Below are positions 7,421-14,142 of a DNA stretch of 19,817 bases, one piece after another. The notes under the pieces were generated by a model. That model was given only the letters and a program-made list of their open reading frames with translations, searched no databases and was not told the DNA's origin. The stretch comes from Clostridia bacterium (lineage in GTDB: Bacteria; Bacillota; Clostridia; Oscillospirales; Acutalibacteraceae), in NCBI GenBank assembly GCA_900755895.1, contig CAAEIG010000060.1:1-19817 (forward strand), given 5' to 3'. Position 1 is the stretch's first letter. Each line of letters begins with the position of its first letter. A program made the position numbers and the translations under genes.

Positions 7421-8902
7421 TTCCACCTTTTGATAAAACTCCGGGTTTTCCCCTCCGGCCTTCCAGCCCAGGGCCTTAGCCATCAAGCTAACCACAAAGC
7501 ACAGGCCAAAGGAGACCACCATGGCTAGGCAGGCAAACAACGGGCCGTTGGGGGTGGTGAAGCCAGAGGCCGCAGCCGGTACAAAGGCGGTGAGGAAGCC
7601 TCCCAACATGCCCGCCCAGGCTCCGGCCCGGTTGATGCCCTTCCAATAGAGTGTCAGCAGGTAGGGCGCCAGGAAGGACCCGGACAGGATCCCCCAAGAG
7701 TAGGACATCATTTCCAATATGGGGGTGGGATAGTTGGCAATGAGGTAGCTCAGCACCACAAAAGCCAGGCACAGCAGCCGGGTGATGGTGGCCAGGGTCC
7801 GCTCTCCCAGACCCTTGAGCCAGCTGGCCTTGATCAAGTCCATGGAGACGGTGGAGCAGGCCGACAGGGCGATGCTGGACAGGGTGGACACCGAGGCGGA
7901 GATCAGCAGCACTAGGATCACCCCGATGAGCAGGTTGGGCAGCCCGGCGGAGTTGAGCATCAAGGGGACAATGTAATCCGTGCCCCCGGCGGGCAGCTCC
8001 TCCCCAAAGAACAGGTGGGAGAAGGAACCAATAAAGTACCCGCCCCCGGCCACCAGCAGGGAGAAGAAGGTGGAGATCACCACGCCCCGGCGAACCTCCC
8101 GCTGGTCCCGGATGCCGTAGTATTTGTGGACCATCTGGGGCAGGCCCCAGGTGCCAAAACTGGTCATGAGGATGGTGGAGATCAGGGCCACGGCGGAGCC
8201 GCCGGGCAGAGGGGCCATGTCATGGGACTCCATGTACTCCATCATGTTGGAGAGTCCCTGGCTCAGGCCGCCCACCTGGGGGGAGAGCACCACCAGGACA
8301 ATCAAAGCGGTGACGCCGATCATCATAATAAAGCCCTGGATGAAGTCCGCCTTCAGCGTGGCCATATAGCCTCCCAGCACCAGTACCAGGGCCGAGGCAA
8401 TGGCAATGATAATCATGCACACCTGTTCATTGATGCCCAGGATCACCGAGCACACGCTGGTCAGTCCCTTATACACTGAAGCGGAGTAGGGAATCAGAAA
8501 CACGAAGATGACCCCGCAGGCGAACAGCCGCATACCGGGGCTTTGAAAGCGCTTTTCAAAGAGCTGGGGCATGGATTTGATGTCGTGACGGCGGGTCAGA
8601 TCCCGGGTGCGGTTGGCCAGTACCAGCCAGGCCAGCAGCGTGCCGAAGATGGCGTTGCCCACGCCCACCAGGCCGCTCCACAGGCCGTAGTTCCAGCCGG
8701 AGCCCCCGGAGTAGCCGATGAACATCACCGCGGAGAAATAGGCCGTGCCGTAGGAGAGGGCAGAGATCCATGCACCGGCACTGCGGCCGCCCACAGTGAA
8801 TCCGGCCATATCGCTGCCCCGCCGGGAATACCATACGCCAATGCCCAACATAAATAGGGCATATACTCCAATGACCACCCAAATTGTCACTTCTTTGCTC
8901 AT
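7415..8902 (-). CDS. Sodium:solute symporter (SSS family)
   Basis: 495 residues with about 13 membrane segments, the SSS/LeuT-fold layout of PutP and PanF. Sodium-driven import of a small organic solute across the cytoplasmic membrane. Family marks: an N-terminal IGVYALFMLGIGVWYSRR helix, GGRSAGAWISALSYGTAYFSA near residue 37, and SASVSTLSSIALSACST, the TM8 segment holding Na2-site serines. The ATG at 8902 follows AGAGGAG by 8 nt; a GTG three codons earlier touches that ribosome site and is rejected. Substrate is unknown: the sequence does not single out proline, pantothenate or a sugar. Monocistronic, with phased repeats upstream at 8926-8969. The 3' end runs directly into structured element B. 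Confidence 0.92.
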   Translation of the reverse strand: MSKEVTIWVVIGVYALFMLGIGVWYSRRGSDMAGFTVGGRSAGAWISALSYGTAYFSAVMFIGYSGGSGWNYGLWSGLVGVGNAIFGTLLAWLVLANRTRDLTRRHDIKSMPQLFEKRFQSPGMRLFACGVIFVFLIPYSASVYKGLTSVCSVILGINEQVCMIIIAIASALVLVLGGYMATLKADFIQGFIMMIGVTALIVLVVLSPQVGGLSQGLSNMMEYMESHDMAPLPGGSAVALISTILMTSFGTWGLPQMVHKYYGIRDQREVRRGVVISTFFSLLVAGGGYFIGSFSHLFFGEELPAGGTDYIVPLMLNSAGLPNLLIGVILVLLISASVSTLSSIALSACSTVSMDLIKASWLKGLGERTLATITRLLCLAFVVLSYLIANYPTPILEMMSYSWGILSGSFLAPYLLTLYWKGINRAGAWAGMLGGFLTAFVPAAASGFTTPNGPLFACLAMVVSFGLCFVVSLMAKALGWKAGGENPEFYQKVET

Positions 8903-8925
8903 GATTACCACTCCTCTTGATTTTA

Positions 8926-8969
8926 CACTTTAAAGCACACATGGTTTAAAGCATACATGTGCTAAAGTG
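8926..8969. promoter_or_regulatory. Nested direct and inverted repeats upstream of the symporter gene
   Basis: TTTAAAGCACACATG (8929-8943) recurs as TTTAAAGCATACATG (8945-8959), a 16-bp period with one mismatch. The same stretch begins CACTTTAAAGCACA (8926-8939) and ends TGTGCTAAAGTG (8958-8969), an inverted repeat broken by a 2-base insertion. It lies 24-67 nt before the symporter ATG, where an operator would act. No regulator gene is adjacent, and no convincing -35/-10 pair was fixed here. Confidence 0.5.
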
Positions 8970-9011
8970 AGATGATTGTATCATAAACAGGGGGGAAAGG
9001 CAAGGGAAAAC

Positions 9012-9085
9012 AAAAAACTTTCACCAGCCATTTTGAAGGGTCGCAGTGTGCCGGTGGTGGTGCGGCCTTTTTGAAAAAGAGCCGG
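9012..9085 (+). repeat. Possible decayed copy of the multi-stem element
   Basis: From 9019 the + strand reads TTTCACCAGCC, ATTTTGAAGGGTCGC, AGTGTGCCGGTGG. This aligns by eye with element B on its own strand: TTTCGCCAGCC, TTTTCAAAGGGTGGC, TGCGTGCCGGTGG. At 9062-9083 GCGGCCTTTTTGAAAAAGAG then resembles a P1 of opposite orientation. The stems no longer pair well. The rest of the 8903-9291 gap holds the symporter repeats, the promoter region of the two-component operon, and nothing else I can name. Confidence 0.4.
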
Positions 9086-9133
9086 AGTGTGTCCTGGGGG
9101 CGTACTGCAAAAACTTGTTCCTTTGGTCCAAGG

Positions 9134-9151
9134 TTCACGGAATCTTCACGG
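9134..9151 (+). promoter_or_regulatory. Tandem TTCACGG heptamers, likely response-regulator box
   Basis: TTCACGG at 9134-9140 and again at 9145-9151: identical heptamers with a 4-bp gap, an 11-bp period placing both on one helix face. This is the usual form of OmpR/PhoB-family binding sites. It ends 7 bp before the predicted -35 of the operon encoding such a regulator, suggesting autoregulation. Confidence 0.6.
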
Positions 9152-9158
9152 CTTTTTC

Positions 9159-9187
9159 TTGCTTTTGCCAAAGATACAGGGTAGAAT
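9159..9187 (+). promoter_or_regulatory. Promoter of the regulator-kinase-HtrA-YbaK operon
   Basis: TTGCTT (9159-9164), 17-bp spacer, TAGAAT (9182-9187). The poor -35 beside a good -10 is what an activator-dependent promoter looks like, and the tandem TTCACGG box lies directly upstream. The leader would be about 98 nt. Confidence 0.55.
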
Positions 9188-9291
9188 AAACACTGATAGA
9201 ATCGGAGAAAAGCGCCCACAGCCTTGGAGCGGCGCAATCCGGAGTTTATTTGAAAGTAGGAGAAATTCACAAGAGAAAGGGAGTGTAGTTG

Positions 9292-9987
9292 GTGGCATCT
9301 GGAAAGATCCTCATTGTGGATGACGACACCAATATCTGCGAGCTTTTACGGCTATATATTGAAAAAGAAGGGTACGAGGCCTCCATCGCCAATGACGGCG
9401 AGGCTGCGCTGAAAATGTTCGATTCCGTCAACCCGGACTTAATCCTGCTGGACATCATGCTGCCCGGCCTGGACGGTTGGCAGGTCTGCCGGGAGATCCG
9501 GAAGAAATCCACCCGGCCCATCATCATGCTCACCGCAAAGGGCGAGGTGTTCGACAAGGTGCTGGGCTTGGAGCTGGGCGCCGATGACTATGTGGTGAAG
9601 CCCTTTGAAACCAAGGAGGTCATCGCCCGGATCAGCGCGGTGCTGCGGCGCAGCGGCAAGCACAGCGAGGATAAGGTGGAGAATAAGGTGGTCAACTACG
9701 AGAACCTGTCCATTAACCTGACCAATTACGAGCTGAAGGTCAACGGAGTCCAGGTGGATACCCCCCGCAAGGAGATGGAGCTGATTTACCATCTGGCCTC
9801 CAATCCCAACCAGGTGTTCACCCGGGATCAGCTGCTGGACGAGGTGTGGGGTTTTGACTACTATGGCGACAGCCGCACGGTGGATGTCCACGTCAAACGC
9901 CTGCGGGAGAAGCTGGAGGGCGCCTCGGATAAGTGGGCCCTGAAGACCGTGTGGGGCGTGGGCTACAAGTTTGAGGTCAAAGAATGA
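9292..9987 (+). CDS. OmpR/PhoB-family DNA-binding response regulator
   Basis: 231 residues from GTG at 9292 (AAAGGGAG lies 8 nt upstream); TTG at 9289 in the same frame is the alternative. Receiver domain: acidic pocket VDDD (9-12), phospho-acceptor D54 in LLDIMLPG, conserved T81 (MLTAKG) and K103 (VVKPF). A winged-helix DNA-binding domain follows from about 135 to the end, with ending VWGVGYKFE typical of the OmpR/PhoB class. The stop overlaps the kinase start (ATGA). With its cognate kinase and an HtrA protease downstream it resembles Bacillus CssR, which responds to misfolded secreted protein; that role is inferred from gene order only. Confidence 0.95.
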   Translation: MASGKILIVDDDTNICELLRLYIEKEGYEASIANDGEAALKMFDSVNPDLILLDIMLPGLDGWQVCREIRKKSTRPIIMLTAKGEVFDKVLGLELGADDYVVKPFETKEVIARISAVLRRSGKHSEDKVENKVVNYENLSINLTNYELKVNGVQVDTPRKEMELIYHLASNPNQVFTRDQLLDEVWGFDYYGDSRTVDVHVKRLREKLEGASDKWALKTVWGVGYKFEVKE

Positions 9988-11588
9988 ACGGCCCCGGCAG
10001 ACGGAGGGTTCCCGTTCAAAAGAGCCTCTTCACCCGGTACTTGAGCATCACCATGGTCATTGTGGTGCTCAGCTTTATCCTGCTGGGTATGGTGATGATG
10101 CTCTTTTTCGGCCAGTATTGGCGCACTGAGAAAAAAGAGCTGCTGACAAAAAACGCCAAATCCATTGCGGGCATGTCCAGCGTATTTTTGACCAGGACCA
10201 ACGAGGAGACCTATCAGCTGCAAACTTCGGTGCTCAAAGGGTTTATTGACACCTTCTCTACCAGCATTGACGCGGATATCTTCATCACCGACCTGGAGGG
10301 CAACATCCTCCTGGGCAACTATCCCAACAGCAAGGTGGAGTCCCCCAAATCGGTGCCCAAGCAGACGGTGGCTCTGGCCTCCCAGGGCATGTATGAGGGA
10401 CGCAACACCTTTGATGGACTGTATGCCACGCCGTCCTACATCATCGGAGTGCCCCTTTGCGCTGGGGATGGGGAGCAGTGTGTGGGCGTGGTGTTTGCCG
10501 CCACCAGCGCAGCCACGGTCAGCGCCTTCCAAGGGGAGGCCATGCAGATGTTCCTGGTGGCAGCTGCGGCAGCCCTGGGCGTCACCTTTGTGGTGGTGGG
10601 CGCCTTTGCCTACCGGCTGGTGCAGCCCCTGCGCCAGATGAGCGCCGCAGCCCGGAGCTTTGGCGGCGGGGACTTCTCGGTGCGGGTGCCGGTGACCAGT
10701 GCCGACGAGCTGGGTCAGCTGGCCCTCTCTTTCAACAACATGGCCAATTCCCTGTCCAATTCCGAGGGCACCCGGCGAAGCTTTATCGCCAACGTGTCCC
10801 ACGAGCTGAAAACCCCCATGACCACCATTGCCGGATTCATCGACGGCATCCTGGACGGCACCATCCCCAAGGAGCAGGAGGACAAATACCTGCACATTGT
10901 CTCCGATGAGGTGAAGCGTCTGTCCCGGCTGGTGAAATCCATGCTGGACCTGTCCCGCATCGACAGCGGAGAGATGAAGCTGCGGCCCACTCAGTTCAAC
11001 ATCACCCAAGTGCTGGTGAGTACGCTGCTGACCTTTGAACAGCAGATTGATGAGAAGAACATCGAGATCCGCGGGTTGGAGGATACCTCCCCCCAGATGG
11101 TCTGGGGCGACCAGGATCTGCTGCACCAGGTGGTGTACAATCTCATTGAAAACGCGGTGAAGTTCACAAATCCGGGAGGATATATCTCCACCACAGTCAC
11201 CGATGGCATTGACCGCACCACGGTGGTCATTGAAAATAGCGGTCCCGGCGTGGCGCCGGAGGACCTGCCCATGATCTTCGAGCGGTTCTATAAGACGGAC
11301 AAATCCCGCAGCCGGGATAAAAACGGCATGGGCCTTGGCCTGTATATTGTGCGGACCATCTTGAAGCTCCACGGCGGAGACATCACTGTCAGTTCGGCAG
11401 TGGGACAGTTCTGCCGGTTCGAGTTCACCTTGCCCAAGCCCCAAGAAGCGCCAAAACTTAAGGATACCGGGTCGTTCAAACTCAAGGACACCGGCTCCAT
11501 CAAGCTGAAGAAGGAAAAGAAGGACTCCCGCCAAGAAAAGCAGGAGCCCGAAAGGAGTGTGGAAGATGACGGACGACCAGAGGAATAA
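9984..11588 (+). CDS. Membrane sensor histidine kinase
   Basis: 534 residues. TM1 about 18-42, an extracytoplasmic sensor of about 140 residues (43-185, possibly PAS/CACHE-like), TM2 about 186-210, HAMP about 211-262, then HisKA with phospho-acceptor H273 in IANVSHELKTP. ATP-binding HATPase_c has its N box at 382-394 (N390), G1 around 419-422 (SGPG) and G2 GMGLGL (448-453). Overlaps the regulator gene by 4 nt, so these are cognate partners. The C-terminus extends about 50 residues past the kinase core with an unusual tandem heptad-like repeat, KLKDTGSF then KLKDTGSI (491-506), and a basic, charged tail. Likely signal: envelope stress, inferred from the HtrA gene downstream. Confidence 0.95.
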   Translation: MNGPGRRRVPVQKSLFTRYLSITMVIVVLSFILLGMVMMLFFGQYWRTEKKELLTKNAKSIAGMSSVFLTRTNEETYQLQTSVLKGFIDTFSTSIDADIFITDLEGNILLGNYPNSKVESPKSVPKQTVALASQGMYEGRNTFDGLYATPSYIIGVPLCAGDGEQCVGVVFAATSAATVSAFQGEAMQMFLVAAAAALGVTFVVVGAFAYRLVQPLRQMSAAARSFGGGDFSVRVPVTSADELGQLALSFNNMANSLSNSEGTRRSFIANVSHELKTPMTTIAGFIDGILDGTIPKEQEDKYLHIVSDEVKRLSRLVKSMLDLSRIDSGEMKLRPTQFNITQVLVSTLLTFEQQIDEKNIEIRGLEDTSPQMVWGDQDLLHQVVYNLIENAVKFTNPGGYISTTVTDGIDRTTVVIENSGPGVAPEDLPMIFERFYKTDKSRSRDKNGMGLGLYIVRTILKLHGGDITVSSAVGQFCRFEFTLPKPQEAPKLKDTGSFKLKDTGSIKLKKEKKDSRQEKQEPERSVEDDGRPEE

Positions 11589-13239
11589 CCTTCCCGAAGA
11601 GGATACCGCTCCCCAGGAGGAAAGCGCAGCTCAGACAGACGCTGCTCCCCAGGAAGAGAGTGCAGCCCAGGAGGAAAGTGCAACCCAGGCAGACGCTGCT
11701 CCCCAGGAAGAGAGCGCGGCTCAGGCAGAGGCCGTTCCCCAGGAGGGAAGCCAGACCCCGGAGGGAATGCCCTCCCAGCCGGTGGAGCCCCCCATCCCGG
11801 ATCCCCAGGAGCCGGCCTATTCCTGGCAGGCTCCCGCAGGGGGACAAACTTCTGCAGGGGAGCAGGCTCCCCAGTGGGGTGGTCAGCCTCAGTGGGGAAA
11901 TCCCCCACCCTGGGCCGGACAGCCCCAGTGGGGGCATCAGAACCCCTGGCAGTATCCCCAGCCCCCGCAGAATCCCTGGCCCCAGTACGGCTGGCAGCCG
12001 GTCCCGCCCAAGCCCCCCAAACGGAAGATGTCCCTGGGCCTGAAGGTGTTTTTGTGGATCGCCTCTGCCTTGGCGGCGGGAGCCATTTTGGGCTTTACCG
12101 TCTTTACGGTAAGCTGGGCTGTGATGGGGCCCCAAGTCCAGACTTTGGTGGAGGAGACCCTGCCGGACGAGAGCCTCCCGGAGGAAACCCCAGGTGAGGA
12201 AGCTCAGACGGAAGAACCCCAACTGGACCTGCCCGAGGTGGACGTGACCCCCAACGAGGAAGGCATCACCATTGTGCAAAAGCCGGACGGGGACGCCATG
12301 GATGCCCAGGAGGTCTACAATAGGGTGGTGCAGTCCACCGTGGCTATTACGGCTTCCCGTACCGGGGAGACCACGGACAGCTCCGGAACGGGAATCATTG
12401 CCACCTCTGACGGATATATCATCACCAATGCCCACGTGGTGCTCAACACCAAGAGCGTGCTGGTCACTGTGACCACGTACGACGGCCAGCAGTATGACGC
12501 AGTGGTGGTGGGCATGGACCGCACCACGGACCTGGCGGTGATCAAGACCAACGATTACGGATTCACTCCGGCGGAGTTTGGCGATGCTGGGGAGCTCTCC
12601 ATCGGAGAGTGGGTGCTGGCTATCGGCAATCCGGGAGGGGAGCGGTTCACCAGTTCCCTGACCCGGGGCATTGTCTCCGGCCTGGACCGGGCGGTAGAGC
12701 GCTACAGCGAGAACGGTATGACCTTCATCCAGACGGATGCTGCCATCAATCCCGGCAATTCCGGCGGTCCCCTGGTGAATATGTACGGCCAGGTGGTGGG
12801 GATCAACTCCTCCAAGATCATCACCGAGGGTTATGAGGGCATGGGTTTTGCCATCCCGGTGAGCAAGGCCAAGGATATCATCGATCAGCTGCTCTCCGGC
12901 GGATATGTGGAAGGCCGGGTGCGGCTGGGCGTCACCGGTACGGATCTGGACAGCATGACGGCCTCCCTGTACGGTGTACCCCAGGGCTTTATGATCGTCT
13001 CCATTGACGAGGACAGCGCCTTTGCAGGCACGGACGCCCAGGTAAACGACATCATCGTGGCCATTGATGGCGAGACGGTGGAGGAGCTGCAGGATATCTC
13101 CAACCTGCTGCTGCGGTATAGCCCCGGGGACCAGGTGACAGTGACCCTGTACCGGATGCCTGAAAACGGTCTTGGCGAGGGGAAAGAGATCGACGTGACC
13201 ATCACCCTGTTGGAGGACAAGGGGGAAACACAGCGATAA
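11566..13239 (+). CDS. Membrane-anchored HtrA/DegP-type serine protease with PDZ domain
   Basis: 557 residues; ATG at 11566 follows AAAGGAG by 8 nt (a GTG at 11557 abuts the ribosome site). Layout: cytoplasmic disordered region of about 150 residues (Glu/Gln/Ala repeats at 12-60; Trp/Gln/Pro-rich at 102-146), basic PPKRK, a single membrane helix about 159-186, an acidic linker to ~235, then the trypsin-like domain outside the cell. Catalytic triad H290 (TNAHVV), D322 (RTTDLAVIK) and S399 (NPGNSGGPL) is complete. One PDZ domain is at about 455-545. It degrades or refolds misfolded exported protein. The start lies inside the kinase gene (23-nt overlap), so translation is coupled; regulation by this two-component system is likely. 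Confidence 0.94.
   Translation: MTDDQRNNLPEEDTAPQEESAAQTDAAPQEESAAQEESATQADAAPQEESAAQAEAVPQEGSQTPEGMPSQPVEPPIPDPQEPAYSWQAPAGGQTSAGEQAPQWGGQPQWGNPPPWAGQPQWGHQNPWQYPQPPQNPWPQYGWQPVPPKPPKRKMSLGLKVFLWIASALAAGAILGFTVFTVSWAVMGPQVQTLVEETLPDESLPEETPGEEAQTEEPQLDLPEVDVTPNEEGITIVQKPDGDAMDAQEVYNRVVQSTVAITASRTGETTDSSGTGIIATSDGYIITNAHVVLNTKSVLVTVTTYDGQQYDAVVVGMDRTTDLAVIKTNDYGFTPAEFGDAGELSIGEWVLAIGNPGGERFTSSLTRGIVSGLDRAVERYSENGMTFIQTDAAINPGNSGGPLVNMYGQVVGINSSKIITEGYEGMGFAIPVSKAKDIIDQLLSGGYVEGRVRLGVTGTDLDSMTASLYGVPQGFMIVSIDEDSAFAGTDAQVNDIIVAIDGETVEELQDISNLLLRYSPGDQVTVTLYRMPENGLGEGKEIDVTITLLEDKGETQR
11637..11714 (+). repeat. 54-bp tandem repeat inside the HtrA N-terminal region
   Basis: A 24-base unit (AGACGCTGCTCC at its start, AGGAAGAGAG at its end) occurs at 11637-11660 and again at 11691-11714 without change, a 54-bp (18-codon) period. 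Shorter versions flank it. It encodes the DAAPQEESAAQ-type repeats of the cytoplasmic tail and is a likely site of length variation between strains. Confidence 0.7.
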
Positions 13240-13724
13240 TGGCGAAAGAAAAGCTGGAAAAGACCAATGCCCTGCGGTTGTTAGATCGGATGAAGATCCC
13301 TTATGAGGCCCATACCTACCCCTGTGAAGAGTTCACCGATGGGGAGGATGTGGCAAAGCAGCTGGGCCTGGCCCCGGAGGATGTGTGTAAGACCCTGGTC
13401 ACCGTGGGAAAGAGCGGTGGTCATTACGTGTTCGTGCTGCCGGTGAACCGGGAGCTGGACCGGAAGAAAGCGGCATCCCTGGTGGGGGAGAAATCCCTGG
13501 AGATGCTCCACGTAAAGGACCTGTTGGCTACAACGGGCTATGTCCGAGGGGGCTGTACCGCTTTGGGGATGAAAAAGCAGTTTCCCACGGTGGTGGAGGA
13601 AAGCCTGCGGGAGAAGGAGTCCATCTATGTCAGTGGAGGCAAGCGGGGCTTGCAGTTGAAGTTGGCGCCTGCAGATTTGGTGAGAGCGGCCAGTGCCATG
13701 TGGGGCGACGTGATCGTAAAGTAA
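13239..13724 (+). CDS. ybaK: YbaK/EbsC-type aminoacyl-tRNA deacylase
   Basis: 161 residues, full length for the YbaK family, which hydrolyses Cys-tRNA(Pro) made in error by prolyl-tRNA synthetase. N-terminal KTNALRLLDRMKIPYEAHTY and the conserved catalytic-site lysine K51 in DVCKTLV are present, with YVRGGCTALGMKK (the GGxSPxG-like loop) and YVSGGKRGLQLKL near the end matching the family. The start codon overlaps the HtrA stop (TAATG), so it is the last gene of the two-component/HtrA operon. Why a translation-quality factor travels with an envelope protease is not clear; both deal with faulty protein. Structured element C begins 5 nt after its stop. Confidence 0.93.
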   Translation: MAKEKLEKTNALRLLDRMKIPYEAHTYPCEEFTDGEDVAKQLGLAPEDVCKTLVTVGKSGGHYVFVLPVNRELDRKKAASLVGEKSLEMLHVKDLLATTGYVRGGCTALGMKKQFPTVVEESLREKESIYVSGGKRGLQLKLAPADLVRAASAMWGDVIVK

Positions 13725-13729
13725 CAATG

Positions 13730-13866
13730 AAAAAGTTTTGGTCAAGCTTTTTCAAAAGCTTGCAGGGTGTGGGGCAGAGCCCCACGGTCTTAAAAACCGG
13801 CGTAAGCCGGAAAGAGAAACCAGGGCCGTGGGCCGCGTCCGCCATAGGGCGGTAGGCCAAGGCCCA
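13730..13866 (+). repeat. Multi-stem structured element C (+), downstream of ybaK
   Basis: P1 is identical to that of element A (13743-13762). P2 is a different stem, GTGGGGC-AGA-GCCCCAC (13769-13785). P3 is CCGGC-GTAA-GCCGG (13797-13810). P4: GGGCC (13823-13827), GGCC (13831-13834), internal GCGT, CCGCC (13839-13843), loop, GGCGG (13848-13852), internal TA, GGCC (13855-13858), AA, GGCCC (13861-13865). The lead-in AAAAAGTTTTGG starts 5 nt after the ybaK stop. The whole 13725-14142 gap is occupied by this element, T1, T2 and element D. Confidence 0.8.
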
Positions 13867-13886
13867 GCCTCGTTTCTGGAAACATC

Positions 13887-13924
13887 AAAAGGACATCCAA
13901 GCATGATGCTTCGATGTCCTTTTT
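13887..13924. terminator. Bidirectional terminator-like hairpin T1, second locus
   Basis: AAAAGGACATC (13887-13897) pairs with GATGTCCTTTT (13913-13923), with inner stem AGCA/TGCT. The inner stem differs from that at 7129-7166 but still pairs, while the outer stem is identical. Confidence 0.8.
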
Positions 13925-13951
13925 CTTGATCCAGGAACCATGATGCCAAGC

Positions 13952-13990
13952 AAAAAGGACACCCGAGCCGGAAAACTCGGATGTCCTTTT
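13952..13990. terminator. Bidirectional terminator-like hairpin T2, second locus
   Basis: AAAAAGGACACCCGAG pairs with CTCGGATGTCCTTTT with one C/A mismatch; A run before and T run after. Counterpart of 7194-7233. Confidence 0.82.
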
Positions 13991-14017
13991 GTTGTTTGAT
14001 TTAGAAGGGCCGCTCTC

Positions 14018-14140
14018 AGGGCTACGGCGCTTTGCGCCGACGCGCCCTGTTCGCTGCTTATTTTTTCCGGCTACGCCGGTTAAGGTCGCGAGACGCTGTC
14101 TCGCGCTCTGCAGCCTTTGAAAAGGCTGGCGAAACTTTTT
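14018..14140 (-). repeat. Multi-stem structured element D (-), downstream of the EF-G-like gene
   Basis: Reads on the - strand. The lead-in CGAAAAAGTTTCGC follows the EF-G-like stop directly. P1 is CAGCCTTT-TC-AAAGGCTG (14111-14128), with compensatory changes against element A. P2 CGCGAGAC-AGC-GTCTCGCG (14087-14105) is identical to element A. P3 is CCGGC-GTA-GCCGG (14067-14079), with one loop base fewer. P4 is AGGGC, GCGTC, GGCGC, AAA, GCGCC, GTA, GCCCT (14018-14048). Confidence 0.78.
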
Positions 14141-14142
14141 CG

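Noticed and set aside
6921..7528. Short open frames inside the first composite intergenic region
   Set aside because: They run straight through the hairpins and terminators, overlap the symporter's 3' end, lack ribosome sites and have no protein-like sequence.
8903..8911. GTG start at 8911 for the symporter
   Set aside because: It touches the AGAGGAG ribosome site with no spacing; the ATG at 8902 has correct spacing.
9963..11534. Open frame on the - strand opposite the sensor kinase
   Set aside because: No motifs; the kinase on the + strand has H, N, G1 and G2 boxes.
13738..13949. Short open frames across element C on both strands
   Set aside because: Same reason: they are translations of palindromic stems and terminator hairpins.
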